Source of the DNA: Breoghania sp963678585
Lineage (GTDB): Bacteria > Pseudomonadota > Alphaproteobacteria > Rhizobiales > Stappiaceae
Length of the DNA stretch: 64,000 bases
Assembly (NCBI GenBank): GCA_963678585.2
Contig: CAXXGA010000002.1
Location: 3,100,001-3,164,000, forward strand
Direction of reading: 5' to 3'
In this document: one piece after another, positions 35,008 through 43,357 of the stretch
Layout: every line of letters starts with the position of its first letter
Numbering within the stretch: the stretch's first letter is position 1
The notes under the pieces: generated by a model
What the model was told of the DNA's origin: nothing
Seen by the model: only the letters and a program-made list of their open reading frames with translations
Database searches by the model: none
Program-made: the position numbers and the translations under genes

Positions 35008-35144
35008 TGATGGTTCTGGGCCGTCGCAACCTCCTCCCTGCGACGTGCCGATTTCAGCCATCTGTTCCCTCTGGAAGGTGAATGTCCACGAGTTTCTCGT
35101 GGTCAAAACTTTTACCGGGCCTCTCGTGGGCCCGGTTTTTTTTT
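35008..35144 (+). ncRNA. abcR: AbcR-type (alpha-r15) trans-acting small RNA
   Basis: No open frame fits, yet the stretch folds as an AbcR RNA. Hairpin 1 (GTCGCA 35023-35028 with TGCGAC 35039-35044) exposes ACCTCCTCCC, a perfect anti-Shine-Dalgarno loop. A single-stranded part with TTCCCTCTGG follows. Hairpin 2 is CCACGAG/CTCGTGG (35086-35102). The terminator is CCGGGCC/GGGCCCGG with nine T (35115-35144). Rhizobial AbcR RNAs silence many ABC-transporter mRNAs through Hfq and lie beside lsrB, as here. Only one copy is seen, where Sinorhizobium has two in tandem. The 5' end is estimated. Confidence 0.8.
35115..35144 (+). terminator. Intrinsic terminator of the AbcR-like sRNA
   Basis: CCGGGCC (35115-35121), a six-base loop, GGGCCCGG (35128-35135) and nine consecutive T. 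It is the strongest intrinsic terminator in the window. Confidence 0.93.
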
Positions 35145-35597
35145 GCATATCCGATTGCATGGCTTGGCGGCACGTCCCGGTCTGAACACGGCCTGTCCCC
35201 GCCTCCCTCATCGCGGCCCAACCCTGCGCGCCGTGTCCCGCGTCCTTCTCGCACTGCAGCGTAGAAAAGCGATATTTTCTGTGCACTTGCGAGCGACGCC
35301 CGCCTTTCCCACAAGAGCCCGCACAGCGCGAGATCCACACCGTCTCGCGCATAGGACGAAACGGCCGAAAGATGCCCCGGCGGCACGCTTTGAACACGCC
35401 TTACGCGCGCCCGATAGGGCGCCAAGCCCCGCGCAAGGACGACTGGACACCCCCGCACCGCCCACCGTCACACCGCCTCCAGACCCTGTTACATGCCGTA
35501 AGGGCATGTATTTGCTTGAAAAATGATCAGGAAAAGCGCTTGGTATATCGCGAGGTGGTTAAGCCATGCGCGCAGCGCATAAATTAGGCAAAGCTGT
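35145..35597. other. Non-coding stretch between the sRNA and msrP, with one inverted repeat
   Basis: No gene with a ribosome site was seen. TACATGCC (35490-35497) and GGCATGTA (35503-35510) form a perfect 8-bp inverted repeat with a five-base spacer, either an operator or a small hairpin. A second AbcR copy was looked for and not found. Confidence 0.5.
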
Positions 35598-36578
35598 TCA
35601 ACGATAGAGTGGCTGACCCTCCAGCCCCCGGTAGATCGCTGCAACCTGCTCCCCATATCCGTTGAAAAGGCGGGTGGGCACGGTCTCGTCCGTGCCGAGC
35701 AGGCGTTCGCTCGCCTGGCTCCAGCGCGGATGGGGAACCTCCGGGTTCACATTCGCCCAGAAGCCGTATTCCTTCGGCCCCACGGCCTGCCAGAACGAGG
35801 TGGGACGTTCGGAGGTGAAGGTGATGCGGCTGATCGACTTGACCGACTTGAAGCCGTACTTCCACGGCAGCGCGAGGCGCAGCGGCGCGCCGAATTGGGC
35901 GGCAAGCGGCTTGCCGTAGACCCCGGTAACCAGAAAGGCGAGTTCGTTTGTCGCCTCCGCCATGGTCACCCCCTCCGTATAGGGCCAGGGATACCAGCTC
36001 TGACGCTGGCCGGAGGCGACATCCGGGTCGAAGAAGGTCTGAAACCGCACATGGCTCGCCCCCGCCTTCGGGCGCGCGAGGCGCACCAGATCGGCCAGCG
36101 CAAAGCCCGTCCACGGCACGGCCATCGCCCAGGCTTCCACGCAGCGGTGCCGGTAGAGCCGCTCCTCCAGATCGACCCTGGAAAGAAGATCGTCGATATC
36201 GAGGATCATCTCCTCTTCCACCAGGCCGTCTATCCGGATCTGCCAGGGGCTGAGCTTCATCTCCTGCGCCGCCTTGTAGATCCGCTTGTGCGAGCCGAAC
36301 TCGTAGAAATTGTTGTAGGTGGAGGAGATATCTTCGTCCGTCAGATCCCGATCGAGCTTGTAGGCGGCATTGCGCGGAGCCGGATAGAGATCCGCCGGAC
36401 CTTTCGCGGGCCGGCCTTGCGCCCGCGCTCCCAGCGGCACGAAGCCGCTCGCAACTCCCGCAATCAGCCCCGCGCCCAATCCCGCTTTCGCCAGAAAGTG
36501 CCGCCGGTTGAGAAACACCTCCTCCGGCGTCGCACAAGCGTCCGCGATCTCCCAGCTTCGCCGAGCGATGATATGCAT
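35598..36578 (-). CDS. msrP: Periplasmic methionine-sulfoxide reductase catalytic subunit MsrP
   Basis: 326 residues. The Tat signal NRRHFLAKAGLGAGLIAGVA (about residues 24-43) exports the folded molybdopterin protein. The Mo-ligand Cys lies in YRHRCVEAWAM, and the YPWPYTEGVTMAEA and WKYGFKSVKSI blocks are typical. MsrP repairs oxidised methionine in periplasmic proteins with electrons from the haem membrane protein MsrQ. GGAGGAGAGGG precedes this ATG. No msrQ gene follows, which is unusual since the two are commonly adjacent. Confidence 0.94.
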   Translation of the reverse strand: MHIIARRSWEIADACATPEEVFLNRRHFLAKAGLGAGLIAGVASGFVPLGARAQGRPAKGPADLYPAPRNAAYKLDRDLTDEDISSTYNNFYEFGSHKRIYKAAQEMKLSPWQIRIDGLVEEEMILDIDDLLSRVDLEERLYRHRCVEAWAMAVPWTGFALADLVRLARPKAGASHVRFQTFFDPDVASGQRQSWYPWPYTEGVTMAEATNELAFLVTGVYGKPLAAQFGAPLRLALPWKYGFKSVKSISRITFTSERPTSFWQAVGPKEYGFWANVNPEVPHPRWSQASERLLGTDETVPTRLFNGYGEQVAAIYRGLEGQPLYR

Positions 36579-36726
36579 GACCCTCTCCTCCAAAGCCCCG
36601 CAGGCACAGCCCTAGCGCCTGGCGGACGAGGGTTCAAATCACCAAGCCGTCACAACGTCGGGAGCAGGGAAAGCCGCCCCCGAGACAAACGGGAAACGGG
36701 AGGCAAAGCCGCACCGGAGACCAACA

Positions 36727-36751
36727 GAAAACGGGCGGCAAGGCCGCCCGT
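36727..36751 (-). terminator. Intrinsic terminator of the EF-G paralogue gene
   Basis: A perfect 9-bp stem, ACGGGCGGC and GCCGCCCGT, with a three-base loop; on the minus strand it is followed by TTTTC. It lies 36 bp past the stop codon. Confidence 0.85.
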
Positions 36752-36786
36752 CTCCCTGTCGTCTGCAATGTTGCGTGCAGGCTCGC

Positions 36787-38838
36787 TCAGGCGGCCTGCC
36801 TGCCGTGCTTTTCAAGCACCTGATCCGCCAGACGGCCCGACAGTTCGGCCAGATGGTCGAAACGGGCCTTGAAGTTGCCGACACCGGCAGTGGCAGAACG
36901 CATTTCGATGATCAGATCACCGATCTCCGCTTCCGGCATCGTCGCCTTCACCTGATCCCAGCCGGGCCAGCCCGGACGGGCGTCGAAGCCGAGGATCTGG
37001 CCGCGACGGGCGGACACGATGGCGTTGATCTTCGCCGTCGCATCGTTCGGGCAGTTCAGCACGACCTCCATGATTGGCTCCAGCAGAACGGGCTTGCAGG
37101 CCGCCATGCCTTCGCGCATGCCGATCTGCGCCGCAGCCTTGAAGGCCTGATCGGAGCTGTCGACGCTGTGATAGGAGCCATCCGTCAGCGTCACCGCCAC
37201 ATCGACCACCGGGAAGCCGAGCGGCCCCTGTTTCAGGTACTCGCGCGCACCGGTTTCCACCGACGGGATGTACTGTTTGGGCACCACGCCGCCGGTGATC
37301 TTGCTGGTGAAGATGAAGCCTTCCCCGCCCGGAGCCGGACCGATGTCGAGGACCACATCGCCGAACTGGCCATGGCCGCCCGACTGCTTCTTGTGCCGCC
37401 CGCGAACGGTCGTGCTGCCGCGGATCGTTTCCTTGTAGGGAACATGCGGCTTGCCGGTTTCCACCTTGATGCCGTAACGCCCCGTCAGGCGTTCCAGTGC
37501 CACGCGCAGGTGCATTTCGCCCTGCCCGCGCAACAGCGTTTCCGCCGTGTCCTGCACCTGCTCCACGATCAGCGAGGGATCTTCCTCTGTGATGCGGGTG
37601 AGCGCCGCGGAGAGCTTCACTTCGTCCTTGTGCTCGCCGGGCGCGACCGCGAAGGCCATCACGGGAGCCGGCGGCTCCAGCTTGACGAGATTGGCCTCCG
37701 GCGCCTTGTCCGCGCGCAGCGTATCGCCCGTGGAAGCGTCATCCAGCTTGCCAAGGGCCACGGTCTCGCCGGCAGTCGCCGGATCGCGCTTGGTGACCTG
37801 CCCTCCCATCACGCGCAGAACGCCGGAAACGCGGCTTTCCTTGCCATTCGCGCTAAACAGGAACATGCCGTCGGAAACCGTACCGGAAAGCATGCGCACG
37901 ATTGAGAGCTTGCCCGCATGAGGTGTGTGCAGCGTCTTGAGAACCTGCGCCACCGTTCCGTCCTGCCCGTCATAGCCAAGGCGCTTGCAGGTCTGTTCGA
38001 TGGTCGGCCCCTCATGGCGCAGCACCTTCATCAGACGCGTGATGCCGTTGCCATGCTCCGCGGACCCCAGCAGGACCGGACAGATCTGCCCTTCGCGCAT
38101 TTCGTGAACGAGATCCTTGAAGACATGGTCGCGCTCCGGCTGGATGTCCTCCAGCAGCTTTTCCATCAGTTCATCGTCATAGTCGGCGATGGCTTCCAGC
38201 ATTTCGAAGCGCGCCTCGATCTGGCGCTCGCGCTCGGCGGCGGGGAAATCGATCACCTCGCTGGCTTCATTTTCCTGATAGACGAAGGCGCGCTCCAGCG
38301 TGAGGTCGATAAAACCTGTAACCGACCCGTCCTTGCGGATCGGGATCTGACGCAGGACGAGCGGCACGGCGGAAGCCGGTTGCAGCATCGTCAGCACGTC
38401 ATGAACGCGCCCTTCCACCTTGTCGATCTTGTTGAGAAATAGCATGCGCGGAATGCCGCGCTCTTCCAGCCGCTTCAACAGAAGCTGGAGGGCGGGAACC
38501 TTCTTGGGATCAGGTTCCGCAACGACGACGGCCATATCGACGCCGGCGAGGACGCCGTCTGTCTCGGCCAGAAACTCCACCGAACCCGGGCAATCGATGA
38601 AAGTGTAGGTATCTCCCATAAACTCGGCTTCAGCGATATTCGCTTCCACACTCATCGCATGAGAGCGGGCCTCGGGAGAGGCATCCCCCACGGTGTTGCC
38701 CTGGGAGACCGTTCCCTTGCGCTGGATGGCCCCCGTGCGCACCAGGATCGCTTCAAGCAAAGAGGTCTTGCCGCTTGCGAATGGACCGACCAGCGCAATG
38801 CACCGGGGCCCGGCTAGTCTGCCGTTGGCGTCTCCCAT
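36787..38838 (-). CDS. Elongation factor G-like translational GTPase (EF-G paralogue)
   Basis: 683 residues with all five EF-G domains. The P-loop is GPFASGKT (18-25) and the guanine-specific motif is NKID (136-139). G3 reads DCPGS (82-86), where canonical EF-G has DTPGH, so the catalytic His is replaced by Ser. Together with the aberrant P-loop this marks the EF-G2/FusB-type paralogue branch, whose role in translation is less certain than that of FusA. It stands alone, away from rpsL-rpsG-tuf, with its own terminator. Confidence 0.88.
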   Translation of the reverse strand: MGDANGRLAGPRCIALVGPFASGKTSLLEAILVRTGAIQRKGTVSQGNTVGDASPEARSHAMSVEANIAEAEFMGDTYTFIDCPGSVEFLAETDGVLAGVDMAVVVAEPDPKKVPALQLLLKRLEERGIPRMLFLNKIDKVEGRVHDVLTMLQPASAVPLVLRQIPIRKDGSVTGFIDLTLERAFVYQENEASEVIDFPAAERERQIEARFEMLEAIADYDDELMEKLLEDIQPERDHVFKDLVHEMREGQICPVLLGSAEHGNGITRLMKVLRHEGPTIEQTCKRLGYDGQDGTVAQVLKTLHTPHAGKLSIVRMLSGTVSDGMFLFSANGKESRVSGVLRVMGGQVTKRDPATAGETVALGKLDDASTGDTLRADKAPEANLVKLEPPAPVMAFAVAPGEHKDEVKLSAALTRITEEDPSLIVEQVQDTAETLLRGQGEMHLRVALERLTGRYGIKVETGKPHVPYKETIRGSTTVRGRHKKQSGGHGQFGDVVLDIGPAPGGEGFIFTSKITGGVVPKQYIPSVETGAREYLKQGPLGFPVVDVAVTLTDGSYHSVDSSDQAFKAAAQIGMREGMAACKPVLLEPIMEVVLNCPNDATAKINAIVSARRGQILGFDARPGWPGWDQVKATMPEAEIGDLIIEMRSATAGVGNFKARFDHLAELSGRLADQVLEKHGRQAA

Positions 38839-39184
38839 GATGGTCTCTCCTTTTGATTCTCGGGTACGAGAAATGCGATGGACGCTGCGGAGAGCTCAGT
38901 CCCGATATGAAGTTCCCTATTTGTTCGTCTGCGTCCATCCTCCGCTATAGGGGGAAACCGGCAGGCTTTTCTGCCGACCCGCAATCATCGTCTCAGCCAT
39001 CCGGAACAGAAGCAAGTGAATCGAATGTCGCGGTGCAGTAAATCGACTTGCAGCCAGCAGCGTCAGGGCGCTTCCTCCCTTTGATGAGACATGTTAGGCC
39101 TGATAGCGACTATTCGCGCTTCAGCATGTGACAGGGAGGCTGAGCGCCCTGTTTCAGCATCCCTGATGAATGAGGAGAGACGGA
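38839..39184. other. Divergent intergenic region, no gene seen
   Basis: 346 bp between the EF-G paralogue and the rhodanese gene. Just upstream of the GTPase start is a perfect 6-bp inverted repeat, TTCTCG (38857-38862) and CGAGAA (38867-38872), that could be an operator. No promoter pair was assigned. Confidence 0.45.
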
Positions 39185-39556
39185 ATGCAGACAGAAACAG
39201 TCAGTGGCGTCGACCTGCAGGTCCTCACCCCGGAAGAGGTGAAGGAACGCTTCGACAATGACGAGATCGTACTGATCGACGTGCGCACCCCGGCCGAGTT
39301 CTCCTTCGAGCATATTGCCGGTGCGATGCTGTTCCCGATGTCGTCGTTCGACCCGGGCAAGCTGCCGGTACAAACCGGCAAGCCGATTGTCTTCCATTGC
39401 GGTTCCGGCATCCGTTCCAAGGCGGTTGCGGATCGCTGCGCGCAAGCCGGGCTCGCCCCGCTGGCGCATATGGGCGGCGGCTTCAACGCCTGGAAGGCAG
39501 CCAAGCTGCCCTTCAACGCAATCGATCCGGCCACCGGCGCGGTGGTCAGGAGATAG
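39185..39556 (+). CDS. Single-domain rhodanese (sulfurtransferase)
   Basis: 123 residues, one rhodanese domain. VLIDVRTPAEFSFEHIAGA is the typical start of the fold and the active-site loop is HCGSGIRS with the catalytic Cys. It probably carries persulfide sulfur in the cytoplasm; the acceptor is unknown. GAGGAGA lies six bases before this ATG. No operon partner is adjacent; the next gene is on the opposite strand. The protein resembles YgaP-like or GlpE-like single domains but lacks membrane helices. Confidence 0.91.
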   Translation: MQTETVSGVDLQVLTPEEVKERFDNDEIVLIDVRTPAEFSFEHIAGAMLFPMSSFDPGKLPVQTGKPIVFHCGSGIRSKAVADRCAQAGLAPLAHMGGGFNAWKAAKLPFNAIDPATGAVVRR

Positions 39557-39819
39557 CAAAAGACAGCGCGAGCGCTGCAACTCCGCAAGACTTAAGGCAA
39601 ACGGGCACGCTCGTGTCCGTTTGTCCCTCGCCATTCAACCGGTCAGAGCATCAGGCCAACGGCGCGCAGGCCCAGATCGAACCGCACGCCACCCGTCCCC
39701 CCAGCTTCATCCTCGCCGGCCAGACCACCGGCAAACAGGATCGCATTCGGCGCAGCCGCAAATTCGGGCGGCCATTCGCCCAGCGTGGCGAAACCACGCC
39801 CTGCCTCCAAAGGCGCGCC

Positions 39820-40353
39820 CTAATCGAATGAACGCAGTTCCAGTTCCGCGATCCCGGCCGCCAGATTGAGCCCGACCTGGCTCTTGAGGCTCACCGGTTG
39901 CAGCACGATCGAAGCATCCCCGCCACCGACCAGCGCATTGGCGCCGATGCCCACGCCCAGCGTCGCTTCCGCCGACACGCCGACATAGTCGCCTGCAAGC
40001 GCACCGGGACCGACTTCACTCGAACTTGCAAAGACAAGCCAGCGGATAACCCCGCCTTCGCTCACCCCGACATCGAGCCCGACACGTCGGATCTGCCCGA
40101 AATAGATGTCGGGCTGCGGGTTTCCGCCACGCGTGAAAGTGCAGGAAAGATCCTTGGCGGAGGAAAGCAGCGTGCCGTCCCCGCTTTTGACGGCGCAGTC
40201 GAGCAGGCCGACCTTGACCGGGCCGCCCTCCGCCAGCGCAGGCGCCGCAGCGAAACCGGAAAGCGCGCATCCGAGCATGACGGTTGCCGCAAACGCGGCG
40301 ACAAAACCATCGCCCGCGCCGCGCCCGACGCATGAACTCTCAAGCCAAGCCAT
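39820..40353 (-). CDS. DUF992 family secreted protein
   Basis: 177 residues. A signal peptide (FVAAFAATVMLGCALSGFAA, cut near ALA) indicates export. The mature part starts VKVGLLDCAVKSG and has CTFTRGG and YFGQIRRVGLDVGVSEGG, the DUF992 pattern of a small beta-rich protein with two Cys, probably disulfide-bonded. The C-terminus ends in ELELRSFD. Function is unknown; the family is found mainly in Hyphomicrobiales. A start farther in is possible, as the ribosome site is not clear. Confidence 0.87.
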   Translation of the reverse strand: MAWLESSCVGRGAGDGFVAAFAATVMLGCALSGFAAAPALAEGGPVKVGLLDCAVKSGDGTLLSSAKDLSCTFTRGGNPQPDIYFGQIRRVGLDVGVSEGGVIRWLVFASSSEVGPGALAGDYVGVSAEATLGVGIGANALVGGGDASIVLQPVSLKSQVGLNLAAGIAELELRSFD

Positions 40354-40483
40354 CGATCATCCTCCCCCGCAAAACCCGCCGCCCCCTGCCGGGACCGGCC
40401 AAGGAGCGCGCAAAAGACCGCACGCACCAACGGTACCGCCTGCGCGCAAAGCGATCCAGCCGAAGAGGATCTGACCGGCCATG

Positions 40484-40516
40484 TAAAAGCAAAAGCCCGG
40501 GCGTTTCCGCCCGGGC
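40484..40516 (-). terminator. Intrinsic terminator of the aminotransferase gene
   Basis: GCCCGGGC (40495-40502), loop GTTTCC, GCCCGGGC (40509-40516); on the minus strand it is followed by TTTTGCTTTT. It lies about 50 bp past the stop codon. Confidence 0.88.
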
Positions 40517-40564
40517 CGAATTCAGATTCGCGCTTTCCGCCGAAAAAGGCTCGAAGCAGCGCCT

Positions 40565-41767
40565 TTAGCGCACGTTTCCGCAGAAACGCTGGATGCGCGT
40601 GCAGGCATCTTCCAGCGCCTCGTTTGAGGTCGCATAGGAAATGCGGAAGTTCGGGCCGAGGCCGAAGGCCGAGCCCTGCACCACCGCAACGCCTTCGTCT
40701 TCCAGAAGCGCGGTCACGAAGTCCTCGTCGCTGGAAATCAGCTTGCCGGAGCCGGTCGTCTTGCCGATCAGGGCCGCGCAGGACGGATAAACGTAGAACG
40801 CGCCTTCCGGCGTCGGGCAGGAGATGCCGTTCGCCTGGTTCAGCATGGACACGACCAGATCGCGGCGGCCCTTGAAGATCTCGGCATTGGTGGCGATGAA
40901 ATCCTGCGTGCCGCTCAGCGCCTCGTAAGCCGCCCACTGCGAGACCGAGCAGGGATTGGAGGTCGACTGCGACTGGATCTTGGCCATCGCCTTGATCAGT
41001 TCCACCGGGCCGCCGGCATAGCCGATACGCCAGCCGGTCATTGCATAGGCCTTGGAGACGCCGTTGACCGTGAGCGTGCGTGCCTTCAGGGCCGGCTCCA
41101 CCTGCGCGATGGTGGTGAACTCGAAGCCGTCGTAGACGAGATGCTCATACATGTCGTCGGTCATGATCCACACCTGCGGGTGCTTCAGCAGAACCTTGGC
41201 GATCGCTTCAAGCTCGCCGCGCGTATATGCCGCACCGGAAGGGTTGGAGGGCGAGTTGAAAATCAGCCACTTCGTCTTCGGCGTAATCGCGGCTTCCAGC
41301 GCCTCGGGCGTCACCTTGAAACCGGTTTCCATGGAAGTTTCCACCGGAACCGGGGTGCCGCCGCCAAGAAGAACCATGTCCGGATAGCTCACCCAGTAGG
41401 GAGCGGGCACCAGAACTTCGTCGCCCGGGTTCAGCGTCGCCATCAGGGCGTTGTAGAGAACCTGCTTGCCGCCGGTGCCGACAGTGATCTCGGCCGGGGT
41501 GTAGGTGAGGCCGTTCTCGCGCTGAAACTTGTCGACAATCGCCTGTTTCAGTTCGGGAATCCCGTCCACCGCCGTGTATTTCGTCTTGCCGTCCGTGATC
41601 GCCTTGATCGCCGCCTGCTTGATGTTTTCCGGGGTGTCGAAATCCGGTTCGCCGGCGCCGAGGCCGATAACATCGCGACCGGCCGCTTTGAGTTCCCGGG
41701 CCTTGTTGGTGACCGCGATGGTCGCGGAAGGCTTCACCCGGGCGAGCGAGTCGGCAAGAAAGCTCAT
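40565..41767 (-). CDS. aspC: Pyridoxal-phosphate aspartate aminotransferase
   Basis: 400 residues, fold-type I, class I/II aminotransferase of the Ib subgroup (AspB/AatA-like). The N-terminal LARVKPSATIAVTNKARELK and the PLP-Lys motif NGVSKAYAMTGWRIGYAGG identify it; SPSNPSGAAY lies in the active site. It interconverts aspartate and oxaloacetate with glutamate, and in some members prephenate is also used. GGAGACGAAGA fixes this ATG over one five codons upstream. It forms a single transcription unit with its own terminator. Confidence 0.93.
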   Translation of the reverse strand: MSFLADSLARVKPSATIAVTNKARELKAAGRDVIGLGAGEPDFDTPENIKQAAIKAITDGKTKYTAVDGIPELKQAIVDKFQRENGLTYTPAEITVGTGGKQVLYNALMATLNPGDEVLVPAPYWVSYPDMVLLGGGTPVPVETSMETGFKVTPEALEAAITPKTKWLIFNSPSNPSGAAYTRGELEAIAKVLLKHPQVWIMTDDMYEHLVYDGFEFTTIAQVEPALKARTLTVNGVSKAYAMTGWRIGYAGGPVELIKAMAKIQSQSTSNPCSVSQWAAYEALSGTQDFIATNAEIFKGRRDLVVSMLNQANGISCPTPEGAFYVYPSCAALIGKTTGSGKLISSDEDFVTALLEDEGVAVVQGSAFGLGPNFRISYATSNEALEDACTRIQRFCGNVR

Positions 41768-42133
41768 ATTCTTCGTCTCCATGAGGACTTTGGGCCGCCA
41801 TCTGCAAAAGCGGCGCTGGGACCCTATGCCTCCTCGCGTTGCCGCGCAACCGGGAGTGTGTTTAACGCCGCCGCTTATCTACCGCTCTTCTCAAATGAGA
41901 AAGCAGTCGACCTCCTGTTAACTCTCCATCGCGCTTTTCGCGATACAATTGATTTTAGATGTTAAGAACGCACCAAGATCTGCCCGCACCGACACGGCAT
42001 GCAATCACGCGTTGAATCCCGAAGAATCAAGGCGATGGGCAACTTAAGAGAGACGCGTAACACACGCCGGAAGGCCCCGCCCCATTTTCACGGCGGCAAT
42101 GGTGTCAACGACCAATGAGTAACGGAAGTCGCC
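41768..42133. other. Divergent intergenic region, no gene seen
   Basis: 366 bp between the aminotransferase and the first ABM-like gene. A near-continuous palindrome, TTCTCA-AA-TGAGAA at 41888-41901, looks like an operator; the AT-rich stretch around 41915-41965 probably holds a promoter. No open frame with a ribosome site was seen. Confidence 0.45.
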
Positions 42134-42442
42134 GTGAGTAACCTGTTTTCCATCGTCGAACTGAACATCAAGCCGCAGGAACGCGACGCTTATATGGACG
42201 CCCTGCGCGCACTCATCTCCGACAGCCGGACAACCGGAGCGATCGTCAGCCACAAGCTTCACATCGCCCCACACAACCCGTCAAAATGCGTCGTAACAGT
42301 ACGCTGGGCATCCAAGGACGCCATGTCCGACTACCAGAACGGCGACCTGATCAAGAATTTCATGAACGAGACGGCGTTCTGCCTCGCAGATCCAAGCATC
42401 TACAAGACGTTCACCATCGAGAGCGAGCAGACCCTCCTATGA
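42134..42442 (+). CDS. Dimeric alpha-beta-barrel (ABM-like) protein, first of a pair
   Basis: 102 residues, GTG start after GGAAG. The pattern FSIVELNIKPQERDAYMDALRAL... with VTVRWASKDAM is that of the antibiotic-biosynthesis-monooxygenase (ABM) fold, a small ferredoxin-like dimer. No catalytic residues can be assigned, and members range from quinol monooxygenases to haem degraders. Its stop overlaps the start of the next gene (ATGA), so the two related proteins are made together and may form a heterodimer. Confidence 0.72.
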   Translation: MSNLFSIVELNIKPQERDAYMDALRALISDSRTTGAIVSHKLHIAPHNPSKCVVTVRWASKDAMSDYQNGDLIKNFMNETAFCLADPSIYKTFTIESEQTLL

Positions 42443-42786
42443 CAGACGAAACGCTCGACATGGCCAGCGACACCCCGAACCTCGTCACCATCGTTTTCAC
42501 CCTCAGCACCCATCCTGAAACCCGCGCAGATCTTGTCGCCGAGCTGGACAATGTGTCCAGGCTCACGCGGGAACAGGAAGAGGGTTGCCTTGCCTATGAT
42601 TACTATCTGACGGATGGATCGCAGTCCGAACTTCTGGTGCGCCAAGTCTGGACCACGATGGAAGCCTATAAGGTCCACAATCTGAAGCCCTATGTGAGCC
42701 AGATGTTCGCGCGGTACGAGTTGACGTTCATAGAGCCTGTGCACCGCCTCGTGCTGAAGCCCGCTTTCGAGCATGTCGTGCTGTGA
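42439..42786 (+). CDS. ABM domain-containing protein (putative quinol monooxygenase type), second of a pair
   Basis: 115 residues. NLVTIVFTLSTHPETRADLVAEL, GCLAYDYYLTDG and LLVRQVWTTMEAYKVHNLKPYV are clear ABM-domain blocks, with the conserved E-G-C-x-x-Y turn and the W/H segment near the centre. It resembles YgiN-type proteins, which act on quinols or as redox stress proteins. It is translationally coupled to the preceding ABM-like gene by a 4-bp overlap. The substrate is not known. Confidence 0.85.
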   Translation: MTDETLDMASDTPNLVTIVFTLSTHPETRADLVAELDNVSRLTREQEEGCLAYDYYLTDGSQSELLVRQVWTTMEAYKVHNLKPYVSQMFARYELTFIEPVHRLVLKPAFEHVVL

Positions 42787-42974
42787 CCCGTTAATGGCGG
42801 GAGCGCCGGATACGCCATTCGCCCACGCATGGCCCCGATTGCGCCACACAGGTGACCCCCGCCACATTTTTGTCCTGAAATAACACTGCAAGGGTCGGAT
42901 TCCCGACCCCATGGAGGCTTATTCCCCCGGCTAACTCGAAGGATCGCTGACACGGATCCGGAGGGAACGGTCCC

Positions 42975-43301
42975 ATGCTCAACTCGCCTGGAAAACCGGA
43001 AACATCGCGCGTTCACAAGGAGCGCCGCGGTTTCGGCTTCGCTCGAACGCCCGCCCGTGACCGCTCGCGCAGAGCAGCCCATGCAAAACGGCGCCGGGCG
43101 CCCGTTGTCTCAGGCGGCGTCGCCGTCGCACTGACGCCGGTTCTGGCGCTTGCCGCCTCCCACGCCCACAACAACGGCCTCGTCATGGGTGCGATCTGGC
43201 TTTCCTTCGTGGCGATGGTTGCAACAGTCGTCTTCATGTGGCGCCGCTTCGCCCAGGACATGCTCTCAAGCCTGCGCCCGAACTGGGAAGACTGGAAGTA
43301 A
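42975..43301 (+). CDS. Small membrane protein with a basic N-terminal half
   Basis: 108 residues, not recognised. The first 45 are rich in Arg, Lys and His with no structure visible; two hydrophobic segments follow (about 46-62 and 68-86), then a short charged tail ending in NWEDWK. It is probably an inner-membrane protein with the basic part in the cytoplasm. GGAGGGAACGG before the ATG is a strong ribosome site and codon use fits the genome, so the gene is likely real. It converges on ppa with a shared terminator. Confidence 0.65.
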   Translation: MLNSPGKPETSRVHKERRGFGFARTPARDRSRRAAHAKRRRAPVVSGGVAVALTPVLALAASHAHNNGLVMGAIWLSFVAMVATVVFMWRRFAQDMLSSLRPNWEDWK

Positions 43302-43357
43302 GAGCCCCGCGCAGGCAACCTGCACATCGGATCCCGCCTCCCTTTTCCGCATAAGAA

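Noticed and set aside
35054..35458. Open frames covering the AbcR-like RNA (both strands)
   Set aside because: They run through the terminator T run and hairpins, lack ribosome sites and show no family likeness; the RNA reading explains the sequence better.
35145..35583. A possible second, tandem AbcR copy
   Set aside because: Looked for a CTCCTCCC loop with a flanking stem and a T-rich terminator; none was found.
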